The notes under the pieces are model-generated. The model worked only from the letters and a program-made list of their open reading frames with translations, did no database searches and was not told the origin of the DNA. Position numbers and translations under genes: made by a program. 64,000 nucleotides of DNA from Clostridiales bacterium UBA2432 (GTDB lineage Bacteria; Bacillota; Clostridia; Lachnospirales; Vallitaleaceae). The stretch lies in the NCBI GenBank assembly GCA_002342805.1, contig DDQW01000017.1, positions 18,349 to 82,348 on the forward strand, given 5' to 3'. Positions 9,740-18,144 of this stretch are shown here, in pieces (position 1 is the stretch's first letter; every line of letters begins with the position of its first letter).

Positions 9740-10648
9740 TTACTCTAAACCATTTTCAGAAATCAAAGCTTCGATTGTTCCATCGGCTAGCCATCCGGTG
9801 ATAAGGGTTTCAATATAAGCAGTAAGATCTGAATCTTTTTTTGTTGCTACGCCATAATCTTGTGGAGCAAATTGGTTATCGATATATGAACGAGTTTCAG
9901 TATTATAAATAGCTAATATTGACTTGTCTACACAAAAAGCATCGATTTCGCCTGCGCTAAGTCCTGTGGAAATCGTTGGGTAGTCATCATATTGTTGAAA
10001 TGAGATGCCTTCCGTCCATGTGGAGGCATCAAAAGTCTCTTCGTCAAATGTATCACCACTAATATATTCGCCTTCAATCATAGCTTTAACGAGAGCTTTT
10101 GCTGAGGTGGAACCGGAGGATACACCGACTTTTTTACCAACGAGATTTTCAAGAGTTTCAATACCGGAAGCGTTTTCAACAAGTACGGTGACATAGTCTG
10201 TATAATATGGAGTTGAAAAATCCCAATTTTCCTTTCGTTCATCCGTGATTGTAAAAGTTGCTAAGACAGCATCTAAATCACCGGAGTCTAACAATGCAGT
10301 TCGAGTTGCAGCTGTTACCGGAGTAAATTCTGGTTCAACGCCTAATTCAGCAGCAATCATTTCGGCTAACGAGATTTCTAACCCGGTATATTCTTGGGTA
10401 AGCGGATCTTGATAACCAAATCCAACCACCGCATTTTTAACACCGACACGAAGGGTTCCATTATCAATGATTGCTTGAATTTCTGCAGGATAATCCGTTT
10501 CAGTATTTGTCGATTCATCCGATACTTCTTCGGCAGACCCGGACATATTTTCGGAAGGTGTTGCTTCCTCAGTGCTACATCCCATAATAATCAGTGTTAG
10601 CATAAATAAACTAAGTAATAATGTAAAGCGTTTTTTTAATGAATTCAT
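9740..10648 (-). CDS. Amino-acid ABC transporter substrate-binding lipoprotein (SBP family 3)
   Basis: Secreted and lipid-anchored binding protein of 302 residues. A basic N-terminus and hydrophobic stretch end in the lipobox IIMGC (Cys24), followed by an acidic Ser/Thr-rich linker. The mature domain is SBP_bac_3: GTLRVGVKNAVVGFGY begins lobe 1, YTGLEISLAEMIAAELG is the family signature, and GKKVGVSSGSTSAK crosses to lobe 2. Such proteins bind glutamine, glutamate, aspartate, cystine or similar; the ligand cannot be told from sequence. Its gene follows the ATPase gene by 15 bases. Confidence 0.94.
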   Translation of the reverse strand: MNSLKKRFTLLLSLFMLTLIIMGCSTEEATPSENMSGSAEEVSDESTNTETDYPAEIQAIIDNGTLRVGVKNAVVGFGYQDPLTQEYTGLEISLAEMIAAELGVEPEFTPVTAATRTALLDSGDLDAVLATFTITDERKENWDFSTPYYTDYVTVLVENASGIETLENLVGKKVGVSSGSTSAKALVKAMIEGEYISGDTFDEETFDASTWTEGISFQQYDDYPTISTGLSAGEIDAFCVDKSILAIYNTETRSYIDNQFAPQDYGVATKKDSDLTAYIETLITGWLADGTIEALISENGLE

Positions 10649-10663
10649 AACGTATCCTCCTAT

Positions 10664-11386
10664 TTATCGTATAATTTTCCCGAGAAATTGCTTTAATCTT
10701 TCACTCTCAGGATTGTTGAAAAAATGTTCCGGTGTTCCTTCTTCAATGATTTCGCCATCAGCCATAAATACGATGCGGTCGGCTACTTGCCGAGCAAACC
10801 CCATTTCATGGGTGACAACAACCATTGTAATATTTTCTCCGGCTAACTTAACCATGACATCCAAAACTTCTTGAATTGTTTCAGGGTCTAGTGCAGATGT
10901 TGGTTCATCAAACAGAATGATTTTTGTGCCGGCACAAAGTGCACGTGCAATGGCGATACGTTGCTGTTGACCACCGGATAAAGTGGCTGGATAAACATGC
11001 GCTTTATCTCTAAGTCCTACGACATCAAGATAATGATAAGCTGTTTCTTCAGCCTCTTTTTTGCTTTTTTGATGAAGTTTCATTGGTGCTAAGGTCAGAT
11101 TTTTTAGTACCGTCATATGAGGGTAAAGATTAAACTGTTGAAACACCATTGATGTTGTAGAGCGAACAAGCTTGGTTCTGTTTTTAGGAGTAAGTTGTTG
11201 ATTATCAATGAAGATATAACCGCTTGTCGGTTGTTCAAGAAAATTCATACAACGTACAGTTGTTGATTTTCCGGAGCCTGAAGGTCCGATAATAACTAGC
11301 TTTTCTCCCTCAGCTACTTCGAGATTTACATCTTTGAGTACATGTAAATCACCAAAAAACTTGTTGACATTTTCCATTTTTATCAT
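10664..11386 (-). CDS. Polar amino-acid ABC transporter ATP-binding protein (GlnQ-like)
   Basis: Cytoplasmic ATPase of 240 residues driving the importer encoded downstream. Walker A is GPSGSGKSTT (about residue 34), the Q-loop lies in FQQFNLYPHMT, the ABC signature is LSGGQQQRIAIARAL, Walker B is IILFDEPTSALDP, and the switch His is in VVTHEMGF. Overall it matches the GlnQ/HisP/PEB1C group. It is the first gene of the minus-strand operon, with an AGAGAGG site before the ATG and an unusual leader hairpin about 45 bases upstream. Confidence 0.95.
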   Translation of the reverse strand: MIKMENVNKFFGDLHVLKDVNLEVAEGEKLVIIGPSGSGKSTTVRCMNFLEQPTSGYIFIDNQQLTPKNRTKLVRSTTSMVFQQFNLYPHMTVLKNLTLAPMKLHQKSKKEAEETAYHYLDVVGLRDKAHVYPATLSGGQQQRIAIARALCAGTKIILFDEPTSALDPETIQEVLDVMVKLAGENITMVVVTHEMGFARQVADRIVFMADGEIIEEGTPEHFFNNPESERLKQFLGKIIR

Positions 11387-11430
11387 ATGAAGGAACCTCT
11401 CTTTCCATAAACCATATTTGGCTATGATAA

Positions 11431-11477
11431 GACAAAAAGGCGCCTAATCCGTTTATAACAGATTAGACGCCTTTGTC
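11431..11477 (-). promoter_or_regulatory. 5'-leader hairpin of the amino-acid ABC operon, attenuator-like
   Basis: On the minus strand GGCGTCTAATC pairs with GATTAGGCGCC across an 11-base loop and is followed directly by TTTTT, the form of an intrinsic terminator. The stem can be lengthened by AAA/TTT and GAC/GTC. The predicted transcription start is about 2 bases upstream, so nearly the whole 5' end of the message is folded. It could be an attenuator, a message-stabilising cap or a protein-binding site. It matches no riboswitch that I recognise. Confidence 0.6.
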
Positions 11478-11485
11478 TTTATAGA

Positions 11486-11514
11486 ATTATATTCAATAAT
11501 AAAATGTTTGTCAA
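11486..11514 (-). promoter_or_regulatory. Consensus sigma-A promoter for the amino-acid ABC operon
   Basis: On the minus strand, TTGACA (11514-11509) and TATAAT (11491-11486) are both perfect and separated by exactly 17 bases. The predicted transcription start is near 11479. Confidence 0.85.
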
Positions 11515-11530
11515 GTAAAACCGAAAGAAT

Positions 11531-11570
11531 AGTAAAAAGCTATTGAGATTTTACTAAAAGATAGTATAAT
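11531..11570 (+). promoter_or_regulatory. Promoter of the LacI-family gene with inverted repeat around the -35 box
   Basis: TTGAGA (11543-11548) and TATAAT (11565-11570) are 16 bases apart. AGTAAAA (11531-11537) and TTTTACT (11549-11555) form a perfect 7-base inverted repeat enclosing the -35 box, a plausible site for self-repression. TTTTACTAA also occurs in the operator region of the downstream transporter promoter. Confidence 0.65.
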
Positions 11571-11602
11571 CAAAATATATAGTTGTATGAAAAGAGGTTA
11601 TT

Positions 11603-12571
11603 ATGAGCGGAATAAAAGATGTCGCAGAAAAATCAGGAGTTTCTATTTCGACAGTATCTAATGTATTAAATGGTAAAAAAAATGTTGGAGAGAGAACAAG
11701 AGAACGGGTTCTAAGTATATGTCAGGAATTAAACTATTATCCTAATAGTGCAGGAAGGGCTTTGAAATCAGGGAAAAGCAATGTTATACTCTTTAATTTT
11801 GGCGATTTTGATCGAAGTTTTTATTTGAAAATCATTCAAGGAATTAGTGATTGTGTTAATGATTATGAATATGATTTGGCTATAATTACAGAAAAATCCT
11901 GTGAGAAGTTTATGCGCAATAACATGAGTGCAGGTAGTATTATTCTTGATGAAAAAATTCCGGATACCTTGTTAGAAAGTGTTGCAAATATTAAATATCC
12001 AATTGTTGTTATGGATCGAAAAATAGACAATCCTCATATAAAAAGTGTCATTATTGATAATTATACACCCATGAAAAAAATGGTACAAGGACTTGTAGAC
12101 AAAGGGTATAAAAAGTTTGCTTTTATTGCAGGGCCTGAACATACGCTTGATAATATTGAACGTTATAAAGCCTTTAAAGATGTGCTTGAAATTAACAATA
12201 TAGTATTTAGCCAAAATGATTATTATGCAGGAAATTATAGAGAAAAAAGCGGATATTTAGCAGCGAAGATTTTTATTATTAGTCAAGATGTTCCGGAAGT
12301 CTTTGTGTGTGCTAATGATAATATGGCAATAGGGGCTATTAAAGCCTTAGAAGAAAATGGATATCGTGTTCCCGAAGATGTTGCAATAACAGGCTTTGAT
12401 AATATTCAATTAGCAGAGGCAATGGACATTACAACGGTGGATATACCAAAATACGAACGTGGATTTATCGCGGCTAAGTATCTTATTGAATATATAAAGG
12501 GGAAAACAAATGTTGATGATATATCCATTGAGGCCAAGGTTGTCTGGCGTAATTCAACACCAAATAAGTAA
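11603..12571 (+). CDS. LacI-family transcriptional regulator
   Basis: DNA-binding regulator of 322 residues. The N-terminal LacI helix-turn-helix (IKDVAEKSGVSISTVSNVLN) and hinge helix region (SAGRALKSG) are intact. A periplasmic-binding-protein-like effector domain follows, with the CANDNMAIGAIKALEE and VAITGFDNIQLAE signatures. It precedes a sugar ABC importer and a GH65 phosphorylase gene and probably represses them through the palindrome at 12763. The effector is likely a disaccharide or breakdown product, unproven. A terminator follows the gene. Confidence 0.93.
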   Translation: MSGIKDVAEKSGVSISTVSNVLNGKKNVGERTRERVLSICQELNYYPNSAGRALKSGKSNVILFNFGDFDRSFYLKIIQGISDCVNDYEYDLAIITEKSCEKFMRNNMSAGSIILDEKIPDTLLESVANIKYPIVVMDRKIDNPHIKSVIIDNYTPMKKMVQGLVDKGYKKFAFIAGPEHTLDNIERYKAFKDVLEINNIVFSQNDYYAGNYREKSGYLAAKIFIISQDVPEVFVCANDNMAIGAIKALEENGYRVPEDVAITGFDNIQLAEAMDITTVDIPKYERGFIAAKYLIEYIKGKTNVDDISIEAKVVWRNSTPNK

Positions 12572-12666
12572 GTAAAACAAGAGGGTAAAACAGTGGTAAA
12601 AAGATAGATAGTATAGTAAAAAAATATAAGCTATTTAGTATAAAGAAATTGGAAACAGTGTATAAA

Positions 12667-12710
12667 ATAGTGTAAACATCAAAAAAATGATGATTTGCAC
12701 TATTTTTTTG
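12667..12710 (+). terminator. Intrinsic terminator after the LacI gene
   Basis: ATAGTG...CATCA pairs with TGATG...CACTAT around an A-rich loop, with one bulge and a G-T pair, and is followed by TATTTTTTTG. It separates the regulator gene from the transporter operon. Confidence 0.75.
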
Positions 12711-12729
12711 TCTATTTTATATAAAAAGG

Positions 12730-12758
12730 TTGACAAAGCAAAAAGTCGAGCCTATAAT
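12730..12758 (+). promoter_or_regulatory. Consensus promoter of the sugar ABC/GH65 operon
   Basis: TTGACA (12730-12735) and TATAAT (12753-12758) are perfect with 17 bases between them. The predicted start near 12765 lies inside the operator-like palindrome. Confidence 0.85.
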
Positions 12759-12762
12759 CTTG

Positions 12763-12776
12763 GTATAACGTTTTAC
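12763..12776 (+). promoter_or_regulatory. LacI-type operator candidate
   Basis: GTATAACGTTTTAC is a 14-base palindrome with two mismatched positions and the central CG typical of LacI-family operators. It covers the predicted transcription start of the sugar ABC operon. The adjacent LacI-family protein is the natural candidate to bind it. Confidence 0.6.
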
Positions 12777-12800
12777 TAATCAAAATTTTAGGAGGGCAAT

Positions 12801-14126
12801 ATGAAAACAAAAAGAAATGTAAGTGGATTAATTGTAGTATTGTTAGTAGTCAGCATGTTATTTACAGCATGTGGTGGTTCGTCAGATAATGGCGAGATAT
12901 CAAATGAGGAAGACAACGCATCTTCCAATACGTCTGCACAAACAGACTCAAACGCAACAGATGATTCTGAAGAAAATACGGAAACAGCTTCTGCAGATAA
13001 GATTGTTGTTTTTCAATCAAAAGTAGAGATCATCGATCAACTTGAAGCCTTGGCAATAGACTATGAAGAAGAGACAGGCGTTGAAGTTGAGGTATGGGGA
13101 ACAACAGGAGATGATTATCTTCAACAGCTACGTATTCGTTTGAGTAATAATCAAGGTCCAACAGTATTTAGTTTGGCTCCGGGTTCTGAATCTTCAGAGT
13201 TAGCTCCATATTTAGCGGATCTAAGTGATATCTCTTTTGCCGATGACATTGCGGATGGGATGGCAGATGTTATGGATGGAAAACTTGTTGGAGTTCCTTA
13301 TACAGTGGAAGGTTTCGGAGTGGTATATAATAAGTCCATGATAGATCCTACAGTGGTTGCCGATGTGGATACATTTGAGACAATGCTAAAAGAAAAGCAA
13401 GCTGAGGGAATTAATGGATTTAGTTTGTCACAAGAGAGCTATTTTATGATTGGACATATTCTTAATACACCGTTTGCATTAGTGGACGATCCAAAGACGT
13501 TTACAGAAGACTTAATTGCAGGTGAAGTAACAATGAATGATTCTGAAGAATTTGTAGAATTTGCAGAACTTATGGTAGATGTTCGTGAAAATTCAGTTAG
13601 TCCATTAGATGTAAATTATGATATACAAACAGGTGATTTTGCAACAGGAAAAACAGCCTCAATTCATCAAGGAAACTGGGTATATGGAATGTTTGCAGAT
13701 TATGATATGGACTTTGAGATGGGGATGATGCCCTTACCAATTGCAGGTAATGATAGTATTGCTGTAAGTGTACCATCAAGTTGGTATGTGAACTCACAGG
13801 CATCAGCAGAAGAGGTTCAAGCCGGACAAGATTTTCTTGAATGGTTATATACAAGTGAAAACGGTCAAAGATATTTAAGTGAAGAATTTGGATTTATTCC
13901 AATTTTGAAATCTGTTGAAAGTACTAACCTAGACCCTTTATCGGCAGAAGTTGCTAGATATACAGCGGAAGGCAAGACGATTGCTTGGCCGATGTCAACA
14001 TATTGGCCGGCAGGAATCGTGGATGTGTATTTGGTTCCGGTAGCTGAGGAATTTTTCACAACAGATATGGGTGCAGATGAATTATTGACAAAGCTATCAG
14101 AAGCTTTTGTTGAAGCAGGTAAGTAA
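12801..14126 (+). CDS. Carbohydrate ABC transporter substrate-binding lipoprotein (SBP family 1)
   Basis: 441-residue lipoprotein with a signal peptide ending in LLFTAC (lipid Cys near residue 25) and a long acidic Ser/Thr/Asn linker. The mature part is an SBP_bac_1 fold: IVVFQSKVEIIDQLEALAIDYEEETGVEVEV is the usual first strand and helix, and EEFGFIPILKSV near residue 355 is typical of maltose-type proteins. It captures an oligosaccharide outside the membrane for the two permeases that follow; the GH65 gene in the same operon points to an alpha-linked glucose disaccharide. GGAGGG stands 6 bases before the ATG. No ATPase gene is in this operon, so a shared MsmX-type ATPase is likely. Confidence 0.93.
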   Translation: MKTKRNVSGLIVVLLVVSMLFTACGGSSDNGEISNEEDNASSNTSAQTDSNATDDSEENTETASADKIVVFQSKVEIIDQLEALAIDYEEETGVEVEVWGTTGDDYLQQLRIRLSNNQGPTVFSLAPGSESSELAPYLADLSDISFADDIADGMADVMDGKLVGVPYTVEGFGVVYNKSMIDPTVVADVDTFETMLKEKQAEGINGFSLSQESYFMIGHILNTPFALVDDPKTFTEDLIAGEVTMNDSEEFVEFAELMVDVRENSVSPLDVNYDIQTGDFATGKTASIHQGNWVYGMFADYDMDFEMGMMPLPIAGNDSIAVSVPSSWYVNSQASAEEVQAGQDFLEWLYTSENGQRYLSEEFGFIPILKSVESTNLDPLSAEVARYTAEGKTIAWPMSTYWPAGIVDVYLVPVAEEFFTTDMGADELLTKLSEAFVEAGK

Positions 14127-14154
14127 AAAAACGAAGTGCATATTATTTGAAGAA

Positions 14155-14190
14155 GAAATCTAATGCATATCGACGGCATTAGATTTCTTT
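14155..14190 (+). terminator. Intercistronic hairpin between binding-protein and permease genes
   Basis: A perfect 12-base stem, GAAATCTAATGC and GCATTAGATTTC, with a 9-base loop is followed by TTTG only. The weak T-run suggests partial termination or protection of the upstream message, a common way to make more binding protein than permease. Confidence 0.65.
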
Positions 14191-14220
14191 GAAATTTTAG
14201 TGCATGATTGGAGGCTCTTA

Positions 14221-15096
14221 ATGCGAAAAAGAAAAGATTTGTTTTGGTACTTGCTTTTTGTTTTACCATTAACGTTAGTTTTTATTAGTGTAGTGATTAT
14301 TCCTTTTTTTATGGGAATTGGATATTCCTTCTTTTCATGGGATGGAATGCCTCTAAATCCAAAAATATATGTAGGTTTTGAAAATTATATTAAACTGTTT
14401 AGTGATGAACGTTTTATTACATCAGCGTATCACACATTATACTATACTGTTTTAGCTGTTGTAGTTATAAATATATTAGGCTTTGCATTTGCCTTAATTG
14501 TAACAAGTAAGTTGAAACTCAGAAATCTAGGGCGTACCATGCTTTTTATGCCTTATCTGATTGGAGGTTTGATTCTGGGTTATATATGGAAGTTTATCTT
14601 TTCAGATATGATGCGGTCGCTAGGTGAGATGACCGGAATGACGGACATATTTTTTAATTGGCTAACTGATCCGGATTTAGCTCTATTAGCTATTGTTATC
14701 GTATCAACATGGCAAATGGCAGGCTATGTCATGATTATATATATTACGGGAATACAATCTATTCCTGAAGATGTAATCGAAGCGGGTAAAGTTGATGGAG
14801 CCGGTTTTTGGCATTTATTAGTGCATATAAAATTACCGATGATTATGCAGTCAATTACTATATGTTTATTTTTAACTTTATCGATGAGTTTTAAAATATT
14901 TGATGTTAATTTTTCCCTAACAGGTGGCGGTCCTAATAATGCAACAGAAATGTTTGCCATGAATATATATAATGAGATTTTTTCTTTGAATAACTATGGT
15001 TACGGCCAGGCTAAAGCAATGATTTTCTTTATTATCGTTGCAGTTATTACTTTGGTTCAAGTTGCTATTACTAAGAAAAAGGAGGTATCCATGTAA
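14221..15096 (+). CDS. Carbohydrate ABC transporter permease, MalF/UgpA type
   Basis: 291-residue inner-membrane permease with six membrane segments. ATG 14221 is chosen because GGAGG lies 6 bases before it; a GTG at 14200 lacks a site. The EAA loop reads EDVIEAGKVDGAGFWHLLVH near residues 187-205, and SFKIFDVNFSLTGGGPNNAT is the conserved C-terminal stretch of the group. It pairs with the next gene product to form the sugar channel. Confidence 0.94.
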   Translation: MRKRKDLFWYLLFVLPLTLVFISVVIIPFFMGIGYSFFSWDGMPLNPKIYVGFENYIKLFSDERFITSAYHTLYYTVLAVVVINILGFAFALIVTSKLKLRNLGRTMLFMPYLIGGLILGYIWKFIFSDMMRSLGEMTGMTDIFFNWLTDPDLALLAIVIVSTWQMAGYVMIIYITGIQSIPEDVIEAGKVDGAGFWHLLVHIKLPMIMQSITICLFLTLSMSFKIFDVNFSLTGGGPNNATEMFAMNIYNEIFSLNNYGYGQAKAMIFFIIVAVITLVQVAITKKKEVSM

Positions 15097-15932
15097 TGAA
15101 AAAAACAGTTAAGATATTCGCAGAAATAGGATTCATAGTTCTTTGCATGATCTATTTATCTCCGGTTTATATTGTTATTACCAATGCCTTTAAAAACAGG
15201 GCTGAACTATATGAAAACATGTTATCTCTTCCGAATAATTTGGATTTTATCTATTTTGCTGAAGCAATGGAAAAAATGAATATTATTAATGCCTTTAAAA
15301 ACTCTTTTATTGTTACAGCAGCCTCACTTTTTGTTATTGTAATTCTAGCCTCAATGGCAGCGTGGATGATTGTGCGTGTAGATCATATGTTTAGTAGAGT
15401 TTTATTTATGGTATTCGTTGCAACTATGCTTATACCTTTTCAAACATTGATGATGCCATTGATGCAGGTTATGAGTTCTATGTCTAGAGCAATAGGCTTG
15501 CCTTTTATTAATTCTTTATCTGGACTGGTATATATGAACTTAGGATTTGGAGCAAGTATGGCTGTGTTTTTATATCATGGATTTATCAAAGCAATACCGA
15601 GGTCTCTTGAAGAAGCGGCTGTTATTGATGGATGCAATAAATTTAGAGTTTTTTGGAAAATTGTATTTCCCTTATTAAAACCTGTGACAGTTACGGTGAT
15701 GATTCTTGATATGATCTGGATTTGGAATGATTTTCTCTTGCCATCACTTGTTTTGTCAGACAAAAAATTACGTACAATTCCATTATCGACAGCTTCATTT
15801 TTTGGGCAATTCACAATTCAATGGAATATGGCAATGGCAGGATTATTATTAGCCATTTTACCGATTATTATATTTTATATTGCAGCGCAAAAATACATTA
15901 TTAAAGGTGTTGCATCAGGTGCAGTAAAATAA
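15096..15932 (+). CDS. Carbohydrate ABC transporter permease, MalG/UgpE type
   Basis: 278-residue partner permease. The ATG overlaps the previous stop by 1 base and GGAGG lies just upstream, so translation is coupled. PVYIVITNAFKNRAELYEN is the typical N-terminal extracytoplasmic stretch and RSLEEAAVIDGCNKFRVFWK is the EAA loop near residues 168-187. It ends with VASGAVK, the usual tail of this family. Confidence 0.94.
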   Translation: MKKTVKIFAEIGFIVLCMIYLSPVYIVITNAFKNRAELYENMLSLPNNLDFIYFAEAMEKMNIINAFKNSFIVTAASLFVIVILASMAAWMIVRVDHMFSRVLFMVFVATMLIPFQTLMMPLMQVMSSMSRAIGLPFINSLSGLVYMNLGFGASMAVFLYHGFIKAIPRSLEEAAVIDGCNKFRVFWKIVFPLLKPVTVTVMILDMIWIWNDFLLPSLVLSDKKLRTIPLSTASFFGQFTIQWNMAMAGLLLAILPIIIFYIAAQKYIIKGVASGAVK

Positions 15933-15959
15933 ATCAATAAGAAATAAGGATGGTTAATT

Positions 15960-18140
15960 ATGTCAAAAGATACACAATGGAAATATAGTGAAACCGAAAT
16001 TAATCAAGAGGATTATCTCAAAAATGAATCGTTGATGACCGTGAGTAACGGTTATCTAAGTCTAAGAGGAAGTTATGAAGAAGGGAATATGTCCTATGGA
16101 CACCAAGGGACCTATCTCAATGGCTTATATGAATTCCATGACTTACACTATGGAGAAAAATTCACGGCCTATCCGGATAAAAGTCAAGTTATGGTTAATT
16201 TACCGGATCCCAAAACGGTGAAGTTTAAGGTTAATGGAGAAAGCTTATCCTTGGAGACAAGCAAAATATCTTCATATCATCGAGAGCTGGATTTGCGTTC
16301 AGGTATATTAAAGCGTGAGTTTGTATGGGAAACATATACAGGAGCTAAAGCTAAAATATGTTCAACACGTTTTGCATCAAGTGTAGAAAAACATTTGATT
16401 TGTATAAAATATGAAATACAATTTTATCAAGGTGAAGGTGACTATTCTATAGAATCAACAATAGATACGAATCGTCATAATATCAGTAAAGAAGATGATC
16501 CGAGAATTGGCGTTGAATTTAATCATAATCCTATTGTTATTCTTAGCCGTGGTTTAGAAGATGAACTCATGTTTTTAAACGGAGAAACTTATGATTCAAA
16601 ACAAAAATTTAATGTATACCTTCTCAATGAATATAATGTGGACGGAATAAAGGTAGATACCGAGACCGGAATCTTACAAGATCAGTTTGGAGACGATACA
16701 TCGATTATACTTTATAAATATATCTGGTTAGATAAAAATGAAACAAGGGATTCCAAGCGTGCTTTTATTGCCCTCAAAAACAAAGGCTATAGACATGCGC
16801 TAGATAAGCATAGTCAGTGGTGGAAACAACAGTGGGAACATATGGATGTTGTGATTAAAGGCGATAAGCTTATGCAAAAAGCCATTCGCTTGAATTTATA
16901 TCATCTTACTCAAAATGTAGGAAAAGACGGACTTACGAATATAAGTGCTAAGGGAATGACGGGTGAAGGTTATGAAGGTCATTATTTCTGGGACACGGAG
17001 ATTTATATGCTTCCATTTTTTGTATATACAAATCCGGACATAGCAAAATCATTGTTGATGTATCGCTATAATACACTTGAACAAGCTAGAAGTCGAGCTC
17101 GCCAGATGGGGCATAAACAAGGAGTGCTTTACCCTTGGCGGACAATTAACGGTGAAGAATGTTCATCTTTTTTTCCGGCAGGAACCGCCCAATATCACAT
17201 TAATGCAGATATTGCCTATGGGATTAAATTGTATTATGAAGCGACAAATGATTGGAAATTTATTCAAGATTATGGTATGGAGATATTGCTTGAACTTGCA
17301 AATCTATGGCTGGACATGGGGCAATTTGACCATCAAGGAAGATTTTGTATTCATGAAGTAACAGGACCGGATGAGTACTCATGCTTAGTGAACAACAACA
17401 CATATACGAATATAATGGTGAAAAATGAAATTGAATTTTTACTAAGCCTTATTGAGAAATGCCAAGAGGAAAGTAGTGGGCTATCACTTAAGAGCATGGA
17501 ATTGATTCAAACATTTGAAGTAGAAAGAGCAAAGCGTGTTATCGAGCATATGTATTTGGCTTACGATGACACCTTGAAAATCTATGCACAAGATGACGGC
17601 TTTTTATCAAAACCTGTCTGGGATTTTGCAGAAACACCAAAAGAAAAATATCCACTTTTGATGCATTATCACCCATTGACGCTATATCGTCACCAAGTAT
17701 GTAAACAAGCAGATGTGGTATTAGCAGAGCTCTTACAACCGACGATGTTTACGCCGGAACAAAAAAAGCGAGATTTTGATTATTATGAGAAGATTACAAC
17801 CCATGATTCATCCTTATCCAATTGTATTTATGGGATTATGGCTGCAGAACTTGGTGATTTAGAAAAAAGTTATGAATATTACATGAAAACTGCTAAAACA
17901 GATATAGAAGATGTTCATCAGAACGCCAAGGATGGTATACATGCTGCCAATATGGCAGGTTCTTGGTTAGGTATTGTTTATGGTTTCGCTGGTTTAAGAA
18001 TAAAAGATGGAGAGTTAACATTTAATTCCAAAATCCCTAAAAACTGGGAAGAATATTCGTTTCATTTGAGATTTAAAAACCAAGTTTATGAAATTAAAGT
18101 AAATCAAAATGATGTTAAAATTATAGAAAAAAACTGTTGA
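15960..18140 (+). CDS. Glycoside hydrolase family 65 disaccharide phosphorylase
   Basis: 726-residue cytoplasmic enzyme (no signal peptide) of family GH65, which splits alpha-glucosides with phosphate to beta-glucose 1-phosphate and an acceptor. Seen: the N-terminal beta-sandwich with TVSNGYLSLRGSYEEG, the (alpha/alpha)6 barrel with KGMTGEGYEGHYFWDTEIYM, and the general acid Glu472 in the conserved TGPDEYS motif. The phosphate-site loop THDSSLSNCIYGI and a small C-terminal beta domain follow. Family members act on maltose, trehalose, kojibiose, nigerose or glucosyl-glycerol, and the acceptor cannot be assigned here. It follows the importer by 27 bases, implying import of the intact sugar. The usual beta-phosphoglucomutase gene is not nearby. 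Confidence 0.92.
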   Translation: MSKDTQWKYSETEINQEDYLKNESLMTVSNGYLSLRGSYEEGNMSYGHQGTYLNGLYEFHDLHYGEKFTAYPDKSQVMVNLPDPKTVKFKVNGESLSLETSKISSYHRELDLRSGILKREFVWETYTGAKAKICSTRFASSVEKHLICIKYEIQFYQGEGDYSIESTIDTNRHNISKEDDPRIGVEFNHNPIVILSRGLEDELMFLNGETYDSKQKFNVYLLNEYNVDGIKVDTETGILQDQFGDDTSIILYKYIWLDKNETRDSKRAFIALKNKGYRHALDKHSQWWKQQWEHMDVVIKGDKLMQKAIRLNLYHLTQNVGKDGLTNISAKGMTGEGYEGHYFWDTEIYMLPFFVYTNPDIAKSLLMYRYNTLEQARSRARQMGHKQGVLYPWRTINGEECSSFFPAGTAQYHINADIAYGIKLYYEATNDWKFIQDYGMEILLELANLWLDMGQFDHQGRFCIHEVTGPDEYSCLVNNNTYTNIMVKNEIEFLLSLIEKCQEESSGLSLKSMELIQTFEVERAKRVIEHMYLAYDDTLKIYAQDDGFLSKPVWDFAETPKEKYPLLMHYHPLTLYRHQVCKQADVVLAELLQPTMFTPEQKKRDFDYYEKITTHDSSLSNCIYGIMAAELGDLEKSYEYYMKTAKTDIEDVHQNAKDGIHAANMAGSWLGIVYGFAGLRIKDGELTFNSKIPKNWEEYSFHLRFKNQVYEIKVNQNDVKIIEKNC

Positions 18141-18144
18141 TGTA

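Noticed and set aside
12572..12640. Repeated GTAAAA words after the LacI gene
   Set aside because: Several short copies with irregular spacing in very AT-rich DNA; not distinguishable from chance by eye.
14200..14220. GTG start for the MalF-type permease
   Set aside because: No ribosome site before it, whereas GGAGG stands before ATG 14221.
13865..14269. 134-codon minus-strand open frame across the end of the SBP gene
   Set aside because: Overlaps a strong SBP gene and the intercistronic hairpin; no family features or ribosome site.
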